From Urechidicola croceus (GTDB taxonomy: Bacteria > Bacteroidota > Bacteroidia > Flavobacteriales > Flavobacteriaceae), in the NCBI RefSeq assembly GCF_001761325.1, contig NZ_CP017478.1, forward strand, positions 1,246,001 through 1,310,000: DNA of 64,000 bases, read 5' to 3'. The notes under the pieces are model-generated. The model had not been told where the DNA came from. It searched no databases and saw only the letters and a list, made by a program, of their open reading frames with translations. This document shows, piece by piece, positions 44,198 to 52,826 of this stretch (the first letter of the stretch is position 1; each line of letters opens with the position of its first letter). The translations under genes and the position numbers were made by a program.

Positions 44198-46084
44198 ATG
44201 AAGAACGTTTTATTACTCCTATTACTTATTAGTCAAATTTCTATTGCTCAAAACACATTAAATTTTGATTCAGAAGATTATTATTTTCTCAAAAGGACTG
44301 AACATTTAAAAGTTTCAATGGATAAAGGTAAACTTGATATTGTAAATAGCGTATTTGAACAAGCAAAATACAATTCGGCAAATAACCTTTTTTTTGCAAA
44401 TGATTTTATACATTTTGATAGTTTTACAGATATTACTGATATTGAAGCATACACACAAACTCCAACTTCTAAAATAAAAGTTGATCATTTTGAAACTAAA
44501 GATCAATTTGGAGGAAGTGTATTTTTTAGTGATCAACAATCAATAAACTTTGTTTTTCCTGCTGTTGGAAAAGATGCAGTGACTACATTACAATATAATG
44601 AAAATATTAAAGACCCTCACTTTTTAGGTACTTTTAGATTTGGAACTTTTGCTCCTACTAAAGAAGCAACTTATACTGTAGAAGTTCCTAATAATGTTGA
44701 ATTGGGCTACAAAACATTTAATTTAGATTCAATTGATATCACTTTTGAAAAAACAGAATCAAAGAAAACTACTACCTATACTTGGAAAGCAAACAATATA
44801 GAGCATTATATAAAAGATGATAAAAGTTTATCAATCCTTAACTATCTTCCACATATTATAGTATATATTAAGAATTATAAAATAAAAAAAGAGACTCAAC
44901 CAGTACTCAATGATGTTGCCGATTTATATTCTTGGTATGTTTCATTAACCAATCAAATTGATAGATCTAACCTTGAAGAAGTGTTTTCAATTGCTGATGG
45001 TCTTGTATCAAATTTAAATACTGAAAGTGAAAAAGCAAAAGCAATATTTAACTGGGTTCAAAGCAATATCACTTATGTCGCTTTTGAAGATGGTTTAGGA
45101 GGTTTTATACCAAGAGGCGCAGCAAGTGTATGTAACAAACGTTATGGAGACTGTAAGGATATGGCCAATATATTATATGAAATGTTAAACCATGTTGGGA
45201 TTAAAGCATATCATACTTGGATTGGTACAAGAGACAGGCCTTATTCATATTATGATGTTCCTACTCCTATGGTTGACAATCATATGATTACTGCAGCAAT
45301 AATCAATAACGAAACCATATTTTTAGATGCAACAGATAGTTATGTACCTTACGGGATGCCTAGTTCATTTACTCAAAGTAAAGAAGCACTGATTGGTATC
45401 TCACCTGATGAATATAAAATTATTAAAGTTCCAATTCAGCCTAAAGAGAAAAATATATCTTCTGTTGAAACTGTAATTTCAATGGAAAATGACATTGTAA
45501 AAGCAACTGGAAAAAGAATTTTAAAAGGCTATGAAATGGTAGATTTTGTATATGATGCAAAATTTAAAAAAGATGATAAAACTGATGAGGAATATTTAAA
45601 TAACAAATTTCAAATTGGTAATAATAAAACCACATATACCAATATTGATTTAGGAGAACTCACTACTAAAAAAGATTCATACATTTTGAGTTACGATTTA
45701 GAAATAAGTAATTATGCAAAAAAAATTGGTTCAAAAGTTTATATCAATTTAAACCTTGAAAAGCCTCTTTCAAAAGATATTATTATAACAGAAAACCAAA
45801 AGTTTGGAAAAAAAATAGATCACAAGTATATTAGAAACTACACAACAATTTTTAATATTCCTGATGGATATAAAGTAAAGTCAATACCTGATAATATGAG
45901 TAATAAAATGGATGATTATGGCTATACATTTGAATTCAAACAGGAAGGAAATCAACTTATTCTCGACAAAAGCATTTATATGAACATTATTGCAATTAAA
46001 AAAGAGCAATATGACGATTATAATACGTTTATCAAGACTTTAATTAAAGCATATAAAAAGAGTATAATTTTAGAGAAGATTTAA
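44198..46084 (+). CDS. DUF3857 and transglutaminase-core exported protein, catalytic triad present
   Basis: From ATG 44198 it has 628 residues and a signal peptide (MKNVLLLLLLISQISIAQ). A TTG seven codons upstream is not needed. A beta-rich DUF3857 domain (about 40-240) is followed by a transglutaminase-like core: AKAIFNWVQSNITYVAF, then RYGDCKDMANILYEML with the Cys, VDNHMITAAI with the His and FLDATDS with the Asp. A beta C-terminal domain ends the protein. It probably acts in the periplasm as a protease or on peptides. The next gene is a paralogue. Confidence 0.86.
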   Translation: MKNVLLLLLLISQISIAQNTLNFDSEDYYFLKRTEHLKVSMDKGKLDIVNSVFEQAKYNSANNLFFANDFIHFDSFTDITDIEAYTQTPTSKIKVDHFETKDQFGGSVFFSDQQSINFVFPAVGKDAVTTLQYNENIKDPHFLGTFRFGTFAPTKEATYTVEVPNNVELGYKTFNLDSIDITFEKTESKKTTTYTWKANNIEHYIKDDKSLSILNYLPHIIVYIKNYKIKKETQPVLNDVADLYSWYVSLTNQIDRSNLEEVFSIADGLVSNLNTESEKAKAIFNWVQSNITYVAFEDGLGGFIPRGAASVCNKRYGDCKDMANILYEMLNHVGIKAYHTWIGTRDRPYSYYDVPTPMVDNHMITAAIINNETIFLDATDSYVPYGMPSSFTQSKEALIGISPDEYKIIKVPIQPKEKNISSVETVISMENDIVKATGKRILKGYEMVDFVYDAKFKKDDKTDEEYLNNKFQIGNNKTTYTNIDLGELTTKKDSYILSYDLEISNYAKKIGSKVYINLNLEKPLSKDIIITENQKFGKKIDHKYIRNYTTIFNIPDGYKVKSIPDNMSNKMDDYGYTFEFKQEGNQLILDKSIYMNIIAIKKEQYDDYNTFIKTLIKAYKKSIILEKI

Positions 46085-46151
46085 TCCTAATTATTTGTAC
46101 GTTTCAACAAAAAGAACTTAAAACCTTGAATACATAAATCAATACACACTA

Positions 46152-48080
46152 ATGAAAAAAATATTAATTTTATCACTCCTTTTCTTAACAACCAATTCTT
46201 TTTCACAATATTACAAGGATTATGATTGGTCTAAAAACCCTAAAACTCACTTATTAAGTGCTGAAGAAAATAAAGAATCTTCAATAGCAATATTGAAAAA
46301 AAATATTGTAGAATACAAGCAATCGGCATTAACAAATGAAATTCGTGTTTTTGAAACTACACACAATATAATTAGAGTAAATGATGATGCTGGCATATCT
46401 CGCCATAATCAAATTTACATTCCTATGTATCGTGTAAAAAACTTAAAAGGAATCAAAGCAAGAACTATAAGTAAAGATGGGAAAATAACCAATCTTGATG
46501 AAAACAATATTAAGCAAATTGAAAATGTTGAAGAGTATGGTGATTTTCAAATATTTGCTATAGAGGGCACAGAAATCGGTTCTGAAGTTGAAGTATTATA
46601 TACTGTAGAAAAAGAATTTTCTCCATTTGGAAACGAAACCTTACAAAGTGATTATCCAATAAAACGTTTTGAAATGGTTTTTATAACCAATGGTTTAGAG
46701 GGCGATATTAAAACGTACAATACAACACAAAAATTTGAACGCACTTATTTAGAAGGAGTATTGGTAAAAGAATTGGTATTAACTGATATATTACCAATTA
46801 TTGAGGAAGATTATGCAACTGCAGGTGCCAATAAAATTTATGCTGCATATCAATGTTTTGGAAACCCAAACATCACTCAAGATTTACTATGGGGAAATAC
46901 TGTTGGTAATGTTGCTCAAGGATTTTTTCCAGAACAAATAGAAGAATCTGTTATCAATGAAATACGTACTAACGTACTACCTGAAGAAAAAGAATATTCA
47001 GATTATGAAAAAGTTGCTAGAGTTGACAACTATATTAAAAGTAATTTTACAGTCGTTGAAAATAGAAATCCTCAATTAGAAGAGATAGACTATATACTAA
47101 AAAATAGAACTTCTAGTGATTTTGGTATTTTAAAAGCTTATGCTCACTTTATTAAAGCAATGGCAATTGATTATGAGATTGTAGTTACTGCCAATAGATT
47201 TGAGCATAGATTTGATCCTGAGTTTTACAACCCAAATGCTTTAAGAGCATTTTTAATTTACATTCCTTCATTAAAACAATACATTTCTCCTGATAGAATA
47301 GATTACCGATTAAGTGAAGCACCATCTAATATCCTTGGAAATAATGGACTTTTTATTAATAAGGATATAGAATACTATTTTGCTAAAATAACTCAAAGTG
47401 ATCCTGATTATAGTCGTATTAAACGAATTATGGATATTAATTTTTCTGAAGATTTTGACCAAGTTACTGTCGATGAAAATCAAGAATATTATGGACATTG
47501 GGGAGTTCAAAATAGAGCTTTCATGGCACTTGCTATTGGTCAACAAAAAGCAGATTTTGAAGACTATTTGACTGGTTCAGGTATAGAAGACAAAAAGGTA
47601 GTGAAGTTAGAACTTGAAAATACTGATATGAACCAAACTGAATACAACTTACCATATATTGTCAAAAGTACTATTGAATCATCAGCATTATTAGAAGAAG
47701 CAGGTGACAGTTATATTTTTCAAGTTGGAAAAGTTATTGGTACTCAAAGTGAATTATATCAAGAACGTGAGCGTATTCACCCAATTGAAATGCAATATCC
47801 TAACAAGTACAACTATACAATTACTGTTGATATTCCTGACGGATATAAGTTAGAAGGACTTGAGTCTCTTCAAATAAATAAAAGACTGGAAATAGAAGGG
47901 AATTTGTTATGTAAGTTTGAATCTGATTATGAGATTAAAAATGATAAAATCGTTATTACCATTGAAGAAGTTTATAGTGTGAATGAATTTCCAAAAGAAA
48001 ACTACGAAGAGTTTAGACAGGTAATTAATGCTGCTTCAGATTTTAATAAAGCTGTAATATTATTTTCTTCTGAAGAATAA
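46152..48080 (+). CDS. DUF3857 transglutaminase-like protein lacking the catalytic Cys
   Basis: The 642-residue exported paralogue of the preceding gene has a signal peptide (MKKILILSLLFLTTNSFSQ). The DUF3857 part is clear (RVNDDAGISRHNQIYIPMYRVKNLKG). Where the active paralogue has RYGDCKDM, this one has RTSSDFGILKAYAHF, so the Cys is missing. HRFDPEFYNPN and LRAFLIYIP replace the His strand. It is probably a pseudo-enzyme, perhaps a partner of its neighbour. It ends before a bidirectional terminator. Confidence 0.8.
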   Translation: MKKILILSLLFLTTNSFSQYYKDYDWSKNPKTHLLSAEENKESSIAILKKNIVEYKQSALTNEIRVFETTHNIIRVNDDAGISRHNQIYIPMYRVKNLKGIKARTISKDGKITNLDENNIKQIENVEEYGDFQIFAIEGTEIGSEVEVLYTVEKEFSPFGNETLQSDYPIKRFEMVFITNGLEGDIKTYNTTQKFERTYLEGVLVKELVLTDILPIIEEDYATAGANKIYAAYQCFGNPNITQDLLWGNTVGNVAQGFFPEQIEESVINEIRTNVLPEEKEYSDYEKVARVDNYIKSNFTVVENRNPQLEEIDYILKNRTSSDFGILKAYAHFIKAMAIDYEIVVTANRFEHRFDPEFYNPNALRAFLIYIPSLKQYISPDRIDYRLSEAPSNILGNNGLFINKDIEYYFAKITQSDPDYSRIKRIMDINFSEDFDQVTVDENQEYYGHWGVQNRAFMALAIGQQKADFEDYLTGSGIEDKKVVKLELENTDMNQTEYNLPYIVKSTIESSALLEEAGDSYIFQVGKVIGTQSELYQERERIHPIEMQYPNKYNYTITVDIPDGYKLEGLESLQINKRLEIEGNLLCKFESDYEIKNDKIVITIEEVYSVNEFPKENYEEFRQVINAASDFNKAVILFSSEE

Positions 48081-48100
48081 AAAGAAATAAACTTTTATAT

Positions 48101-48132
48101 AAAAAGCCATCAGTACTTGCTGATGGCTTTTT
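48101..48132. terminator. Bidirectional terminator between the transglutaminase-like and CPBP genes
   Basis: AAAAGCCATCAG (48101-48112) and CTGATGGCTTTT (48119-48130) form a perfect 12-bp stem with loop TACTTG and U-tails on both strands. Confidence 0.88.
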
Positions 48133-48140
48133 ATTTATTT

Positions 48141-49076
48141 TTATTTAACATTCCCTATTTCAGAAAGTTCGTCAACTGTAATATCTTCAACTTGCCCAAA
48201 CAATCTATCTTTCCAATTACTCCATTTATATTTTTTAGCAAAAATAAATAACAAAATAGGAAAAATTACAAATACAGGAACCAACACATCAAAACCAGCC
48301 GAAGGTTCAGAAACATCTACCAATATTGAATCGGTTTGAAATGCTGTCCAATCGGCAGTTACTAGTAACGCAGTTATTAAATTATTGGCTGCATGAAAGC
48401 CTAAAGCCAACTCTAAGCCATCATCCATCAAGGTCATTATTCCTAAAAATAAACCCGTACCAATGTAATATACCATAATAATTGGGCCCAATTTATCTAC
48501 TTCTGGATTCGCTCCATGCATCAAGCCAAAAACAACTGATGTTACAATTAATGGTAACCACTTATTTTTAGCCAAAACCCCTAAACCTTGCATTAAGTAT
48601 CCTCTAAAAAAATACTCTTCAAAACTAGTTTGAAAAGGAACTAAAAGTATTGCAATAATTGCAAGAACAATAAACTTATCAAAGTTGAAATTCCATACAA
48701 AATCCTCTGGAGTAGAATGATAGGCATAAAATGTCATTGCTACTGTAATGAATCCCCATAAAGTGAATGAGAAAAATATTCGTTTCCAATCAATTTTATG
48801 ACGAGCCGTGGTTAATGAAGTAATTGACTGTTTATGTACAAATTTCACCCAAAGAAATAAACCTATTAAAAAAATTAAAAAGATAATTAAGTTCTGAAAT
48901 AGTACATTATTTGCTCCAGAACTTTCAATCTGTTCTTTCATCATTTCATCAACATCTAAGTCTAGATATTTTATAACAGCGTAATTCAAAGCCATTAAAC
49001 CAAAAAATCCAAGGCAAGGTATTATGTACTTCCAAGTAGCAAATTTTCCTTTAAACGCTTGTTGAATAAAATCCAT
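48141..49076 (-). CDS. CPBP family intramembrane metalloprotease
   Basis: The 311-residue protein has about eight membrane segments and the CPBP/Abi motifs: SFEEYFFRGYLMQ (motif 1, Glu-Glu...Arg, about 157), FGLMHGANPE (motif 2 His) and GFHAANN (motif 3 His/Asn). Family members cleave membrane proteins or prenylated substrates. The substrate here is unknown. It lies 6 bp downstream of menC and shares its strand, so they may be co-transcribed. Confidence 0.88.
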   Translation of the reverse strand: MDFIQQAFKGKFATWKYIIPCLGFFGLMALNYAVIKYLDLDVDEMMKEQIESSGANNVLFQNLIIFLIFLIGLFLWVKFVHKQSITSLTTARHKIDWKRIFFSFTLWGFITVAMTFYAYHSTPEDFVWNFNFDKFIVLAIIAILLVPFQTSFEEYFFRGYLMQGLGVLAKNKWLPLIVTSVVFGLMHGANPEVDKLGPIIMVYYIGTGLFLGIMTLMDDGLELALGFHAANNLITALLVTADWTAFQTDSILVDVSEPSAGFDVLVPVFVIFPILLFIFAKKYKWSNWKDRLFGQVEDITVDELSEIGNVK

Positions 49077-49082
49077 ATTTAT

Positions 49083-50120
49083 TTATTTTAAATTAAAATT
49101 CCAATTTATGTCTTTGTCATAGTGCAAATGACCTTTTCTTACTTTTAACGGACTGTCTATATTATTAGTAAATAAACTTCCAGTACCCAAACCTTGCGGC
49201 ATTTTTACATTCAAATTATGTGTAAACTGAGCAATAGCATTTAAGCCAACATTACTTTCTAATGCCGAAGTAATCCACCAAGATATATTATTTTTTGCAG
49301 CCTCTTCTATCCATTCATTACTTCCAGAAAATCCTCCAACCAAACTCGGTTTTAAAATTATATATTGTGGTTGTATTATTTGTAGTAATTCTTTCTTTTT
49401 TGTTACATCAAATACACCTATTAGTTCCTCATCCAATGCTATTGGTAAGGGTGTTTGAGAGCACAATCTAGCCATTTCAAATGGTTGGCCTTGTTTAATA
49501 GGTTGTTCAATAGAGTGAATATCAAATTCAGAAAGTTCTTTCAATTTTTCTAATGCTTCATCTGGATGAAAGGCACCATTTGCATCAACCCTCAATTCTA
49601 TTTCATTTGTTGAAAAATTTGTTCTGATAGATTTGAGTAATTCAAGTTCTACATCAAAATCAATTGCCCCTATTTTCATTTTTATGGTTGTAAAACCAGC
49701 CTCTAACTTATCTTTAATCTGCTCCTTCATAAACTCCTTACTCCCCATCCATATCAATCCATTGATAGAAATTGATTCTTTACCTCTAGTAAAATTAGAA
49801 GGAAATAACTCAAATATACTTTTACTTTTTAAAGATAATAAAGCTTGTTCTAAACCAAATTGAATCGAGGGAAATTCTCGTAATTCAGACAATAAAAATT
49901 CTTCACTTTGATTTATGTTTTTGCACAACCATTGTAACTTACTCTCATAATCTGATCGGTCATCAATACTTAAGCCACGAAACAACCCACATTCGCCTAT
50001 TCCTTGTTTATTTCCATCAGAAATAATTAGAAAAAAAGTTTCCTTCGTTTTAAGAATTCCACGAGAAGTTCCACTTGCTTGTTTAAAATTGAGAATATAT
50101 TTCTTAAATGTTGCTTTCAT
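49083..50120 (-). CDS. menC: o-Succinylbenzoate synthase
   Basis: The 345-residue enolase-superfamily enzyme has the catalytic Lys in TIKMKIGAIDFD (about 147) and the metal ligands in ELRVDANGAF (Asp), SIEQPIK (Glu) and PIALDEEL (Asp/Glu), with the second Lys in YIILKPSLVGG. It makes O-succinylbenzoate for menaquinone. It diverges from the sterol-desaturase-like gene. Confidence 0.9.
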   Translation of the reverse strand: MKATFKKYILNFKQASGTSRGILKTKETFFLIISDGNKQGIGECGLFRGLSIDDRSDYESKLQWLCKNINQSEEFLLSELREFPSIQFGLEQALLSLKSKSIFELFPSNFTRGKESISINGLIWMGSKEFMKEQIKDKLEAGFTTIKMKIGAIDFDVELELLKSIRTNFSTNEIELRVDANGAFHPDEALEKLKELSEFDIHSIEQPIKQGQPFEMARLCSQTPLPIALDEELIGVFDVTKKKELLQIIQPQYIILKPSLVGGFSGSNEWIEEAAKNNISWWITSALESNVGLNAIAQFTHNLNVKMPQGLGTGSLFTNNIDSPLKVRKGHLHYDKDINWNFNLK

Positions 50121-50162
50121 AAAATTGAAGTTCTAAATCTACTAATAATAAAATATTTATAG

Positions 50163-50170
50163 TAATTTTG
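50163..50170 (+). promoter_or_regulatory. -7 box of the hydroxylase gene
   Basis: TAATTTTG matches TAnnTTTG and lies 18 bp before the ATG at 50189. The in-frame TTG at 50168 is part of this box, so it is not a likely start. Confidence 0.5.
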
Positions 50171-50188
50171 AGAGAAAATAAATTAAAA

Positions 50189-51097
50189 ATGCAAATCCCT
50201 AACTTACCTGACATTATTCATTATGCTATTCCTTTCTTTGTAATTACTGTAATTCTAGAAGGGTTTATCATTGCTAAACACTCTAAAAAAAAGTATAAAA
50301 CTAAAGATGCAATTACGTCTATTACTATGGGCATAGGGAATGTTCTTGTAGGATTAATTAGTAAAGTAATTGTTGTTGGAGCCTTTATGCTAGTTTATGA
50401 AAATTTTAGAGTTGCAACTATACCATTTACTTGGTGGGCATGGTTATTAATTTTCTTCTTAGAAGATTTTGCCTACTATTGGAATCATCGTATTGGACAT
50501 AGAAGTCGTTTTTTTTGGGCATCACATGTAGTTCATCATTCTTCACAAGAATATAATTTAAGTACAGCTTTGCGACAAACTTGGACAGGGAGTTTTTTTT
50601 CATTTATATTTTGGATGTGGATCGCATTTTTAGGATTTCATCCCGTAATGATTTTAATGCAAATGTCAATCAGTCTACTCTATCAATATTGGATTCATAC
50701 AGAACTAATCAATAAAATGCCTCGCTGGTTTGAATTTATATTTAATACTCCTTCACATCATAGAGTTCATCATGGTAGTAACCCTTTATATTTAGATAAA
50801 AATCATGCTGGAATATTGATTATTTGGGATAGAATGTTTGGAACTTTTCAACCTGAACTTGAAGAAGAAAAAGTAATCTATGGATTGACAACAAATATCA
50901 ATACATATAACCCTTTAAAAATTGCTTTTCATGAATGGATTGCAATGCTAAAAGATGCTTTTACAGCAAAAACATCATTAGTAAATAAATTTAAGTATCT
51001 TATAAAACCTCCTGGATGGAGACATGATGGAACTGGAGTTTTATCAGAAGATATGCTTAGAGAATGGAAAGAAAAAAATAAAAAAAGTCAGAATTAA
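50189..51097 (+). CDS. Sterol desaturase/fatty acid hydroxylase family protein
   Basis: The membrane protein (302 residues from ATG 50189) has the histidine boxes of di-iron hydroxylases: NHRIGHRSRFFWASHVVHHSSQ (HxxxH and HxxHH, about 105) and HHRVHHGSNPLYLDKNHAG (about 190). Several membrane segments surround them. It probably hydroxylates or desaturates a lipid; the substrate is unknown. The stop codon lies inside the terminator hairpin that follows. Confidence 0.88.
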   Translation: MQIPNLPDIIHYAIPFFVITVILEGFIIAKHSKKKYKTKDAITSITMGIGNVLVGLISKVIVVGAFMLVYENFRVATIPFTWWAWLLIFFLEDFAYYWNHRIGHRSRFFWASHVVHHSSQEYNLSTALRQTWTGSFFSFIFWMWIAFLGFHPVMILMQMSISLLYQYWIHTELINKMPRWFEFIFNTPSHHRVHHGSNPLYLDKNHAGILIIWDRMFGTFQPELEEEKVIYGLTTNINTYNPLKIAFHEWIAMLKDAFTAKTSLVNKFKYLIKPPGWRHDGTGVLSEDMLREWKEKNKKSQN

Positions 51098-51114
51098 AAT
51101 TCTGACTTTTTTTT
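51083..51114. terminator. Bidirectional terminator overlapping the hydroxylase stop codon
   Basis: AAGTCAGAATT (51085-51095) and AATTCTGACTT (51098-51108) pair around AA and are followed by a T-run. The left arm includes the first base of the TAA stop (51095-51097). The minus-strand VOC gene ends at 51113, so the same hairpin serves it. Confidence 0.85.
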
Positions 51115-51493
51115 ATTTCCTTGAGTGCAATGCTATTCTATTTCCTTCAGAATCTAAAAACATTCCCATGTAGCCTATTTCTTTGGTAATTAAGGTTTTT
51201 GACTTAATAACTCTACCTCCAGCACTTTCAATTCGTGCAAGTTCATTGTCAACATCTTCTGAATTAAAATAAATGACAACTCCTGCAATATTTGAAGGTT
51301 TATACCATTCTTCTAGTTGTATTAAAGATCCTGCTGCTCCAGGTTTATTATCACTGAATGGAAACCAGCCCATTTTAATACCTTCAAAATTATGAATACT
51401 AATTTCAATCTTAAAAACTGATTCATAAAACTTTTGGGCTCTATCCATATCTGTAACAGGAATTTCGAACCATCCGACCATATTTGATTCCAT
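51113..51493 (-). CDS. VOC family protein (glyoxalase-like)
   Basis: The 126-residue protein of the vicinal-oxygen-chelate fold has GWFEIPVTDMDRAQKFYESVF at the start and YMGMFLDSEGNRIALHS at the end. Metal ligands are not certain. Such small VOC proteins occur widely and their reactions vary, so no function is assigned. It follows an SRPBCC gene by 8 bp. Confidence 0.85.
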   Translation of the reverse strand: MESNMVGWFEIPVTDMDRAQKFYESVFKIEISIHNFEGIKMGWFPFSDNKPGAAGSLIQLEEWYKPSNIAGVVIYFNSEDVDNELARIESAGGRVIKSKTLITKEIGYMGMFLDSEGNRIALHSRK

Positions 51494-51501
51494 AACTATT
51501 T

Positions 51502-52032
51502 TTATTTTTCTAAAATGGTTTTCAATTTTGCTAACCCTTGTTCAAAATCTTTTCCAACTGCTTTATCCATATTCATAAAAAGCATCATAATACTCATTGG
51601 AAATTTATTTCTCCCTGAAAAACCCCAAATAACTTCAGTGCTATTATTATCAGATTCACTCACTTTCATATATGCTTCTGAAGTAGATTTAAAAGGTTTT
51701 AAAAATCTCAATTGAGTAGAGATTTCCTCATTTTCTACTACTCCAGTTATTTCTTGTTCCCCAGAACCTACTTGTTTATGATCACTTTCCCATGCTGATA
51801 TAAAACCAACTTTACCATCAGTACCAGTAAATGTTTTTTTCATATTAGGATCTCTTTCACCCCAAGGGCTCCATTGATCTTGGTTTTTTAATAATTTTAA
51901 ATAACCGAAAACTTCAGACTGTGATTTATTTATTATAATACTTCTACTTACAGCATAACTTTTAGGAGCAATTAAACCTAATAGAATAACCAACAAAATT
52001 ATCCCTAATAAAATGTATAAAACTGTGCTCAT
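51502..52032 (-). CDS. SRPBCC family protein
   Basis: The 176-residue protein has one N-terminal membrane segment (about 3-24) and a START/SRPBCC-type hydrophobic-pocket domain: RSIIINKSQSEVFGYLKLLKNQDQWSPWGERDPNMKK, with the typical F-x-W-SPW motif. Members bind or modify hydrophobic ligands. It lies between the VOC gene and a metallo-hydrolase gene in a likely three-gene unit. Confidence 0.85.
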   Translation of the reverse strand: MSTVLYILLGIILLVILLGLIAPKSYAVSRSIIINKSQSEVFGYLKLLKNQDQWSPWGERDPNMKKTFTGTDGKVGFISAWESDHKQVGSGEQEITGVVENEEISTQLRFLKPFKSTSEAYMKVSESDNNSTEVIWGFSGRNKFPMSIMMLFMNMDKAVGKDFEQGLAKLKTILEK

Positions 52033-52043
52033 AATTAATTAAT

Positions 52044-52721
52044 TTAAACTGTTAATGATTCTCCTATATTCAATAAATGCAATTTTTTACCTGCATTGGC
52101 AAATTTCTCTTGCGCCTTTTCCTTATCAATTACTATATAACCAAATGTATCATAATGATATCCCATAACATTGCTACATTCAACAAAATTTGAAGCAATA
52201 ATAGCAGTATCAATTCCCATTGTAAAGTTATCACCAACAGGTAATATTGCTAAATCAATTTTGGCAATCATAGGAATTAACTTCATATCCATTGTCAATG
52301 CTGTATCACCAGCAATGTAAATATTTCCATATTCAGTTTCTATGATAAAACCTCCTGGCTGACCACCATATGAACCATCTGGAAACGAACTTGTATGAAT
52401 TGCATTGGTGTAAGTTACGGTTCCAAAATCAAAATCCCAACTACCTCCGTGATTCATTGGGTGATTATCAAAATCCTTTGAAGCATAATGCATAGCTATT
52501 TCATAATTAGAAACTATTTTTGCTCCTGTATTTTTAGCAATAGTTTCAACATCTAAAATGTGGTCTTGATGTGCGTGAGTGATTAAAATATAATCGGCTT
52601 TTAAAGTCGTAATATCTATCTCTTTAGCCAATTCATTTCCTGAAATGAATGGGTCTACAATTATAAATTTTCCTGCTACTTCTATTTGCAAAGATGCATG
52701 TCCTAAATACTTGATTTTCAT
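52044..52721 (-). CDS. Metal-dependent hydrolase, metallo-beta-lactamase fold (UPF0173-like)
   Basis: The 225-residue protein has the metal motif THAHQDHILD (HxHxDH, about 49), YIAGDTALTMDM (Asp) and GYHYDTFG (His). The N-terminus MKIKYLGHASLQIEVAGKFIIVDPFI is typical of the UPF0173 group. The substrate is unknown. It is upstream of the SRPBCC and VOC genes. Confidence 0.88.
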   Translation of the reverse strand: MKIKYLGHASLQIEVAGKFIIVDPFISGNELAKEIDITTLKADYILITHAHQDHILDVETIAKNTGAKIVSNYEIAMHYASKDFDNHPMNHGGSWDFDFGTVTYTNAIHTSSFPDGSYGGQPGGFIIETEYGNIYIAGDTALTMDMKLIPMIAKIDLAILPVGDNFTMGIDTAIIASNFVECSNVMGYHYDTFGYIVIDKEKAQEKFANAGKKLHLLNIGESLTV

Positions 52722-52760
52722 TTGGTTTGATTTTAACTACTGCAAATTACAAATTATTAC

Positions 52761-52800
52761 AAAAAAAATCACGTAGAAAAGTAATTCCTACGTGATTTTA
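52761..52800 (-). terminator. Terminator of the TonB-dependent receptor gene
   Basis: AAAATCACGTAG (52765-52776) and CTACGTGATTTT (52788-52799) form a perfect 12-bp stem. On the minus strand it is followed by a run of Ts, 27 bp after the receptor stop codon. Confidence 0.87.
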
Positions 52801-52826
52801 ACATTTTATTATTTTACTAACTCTCC

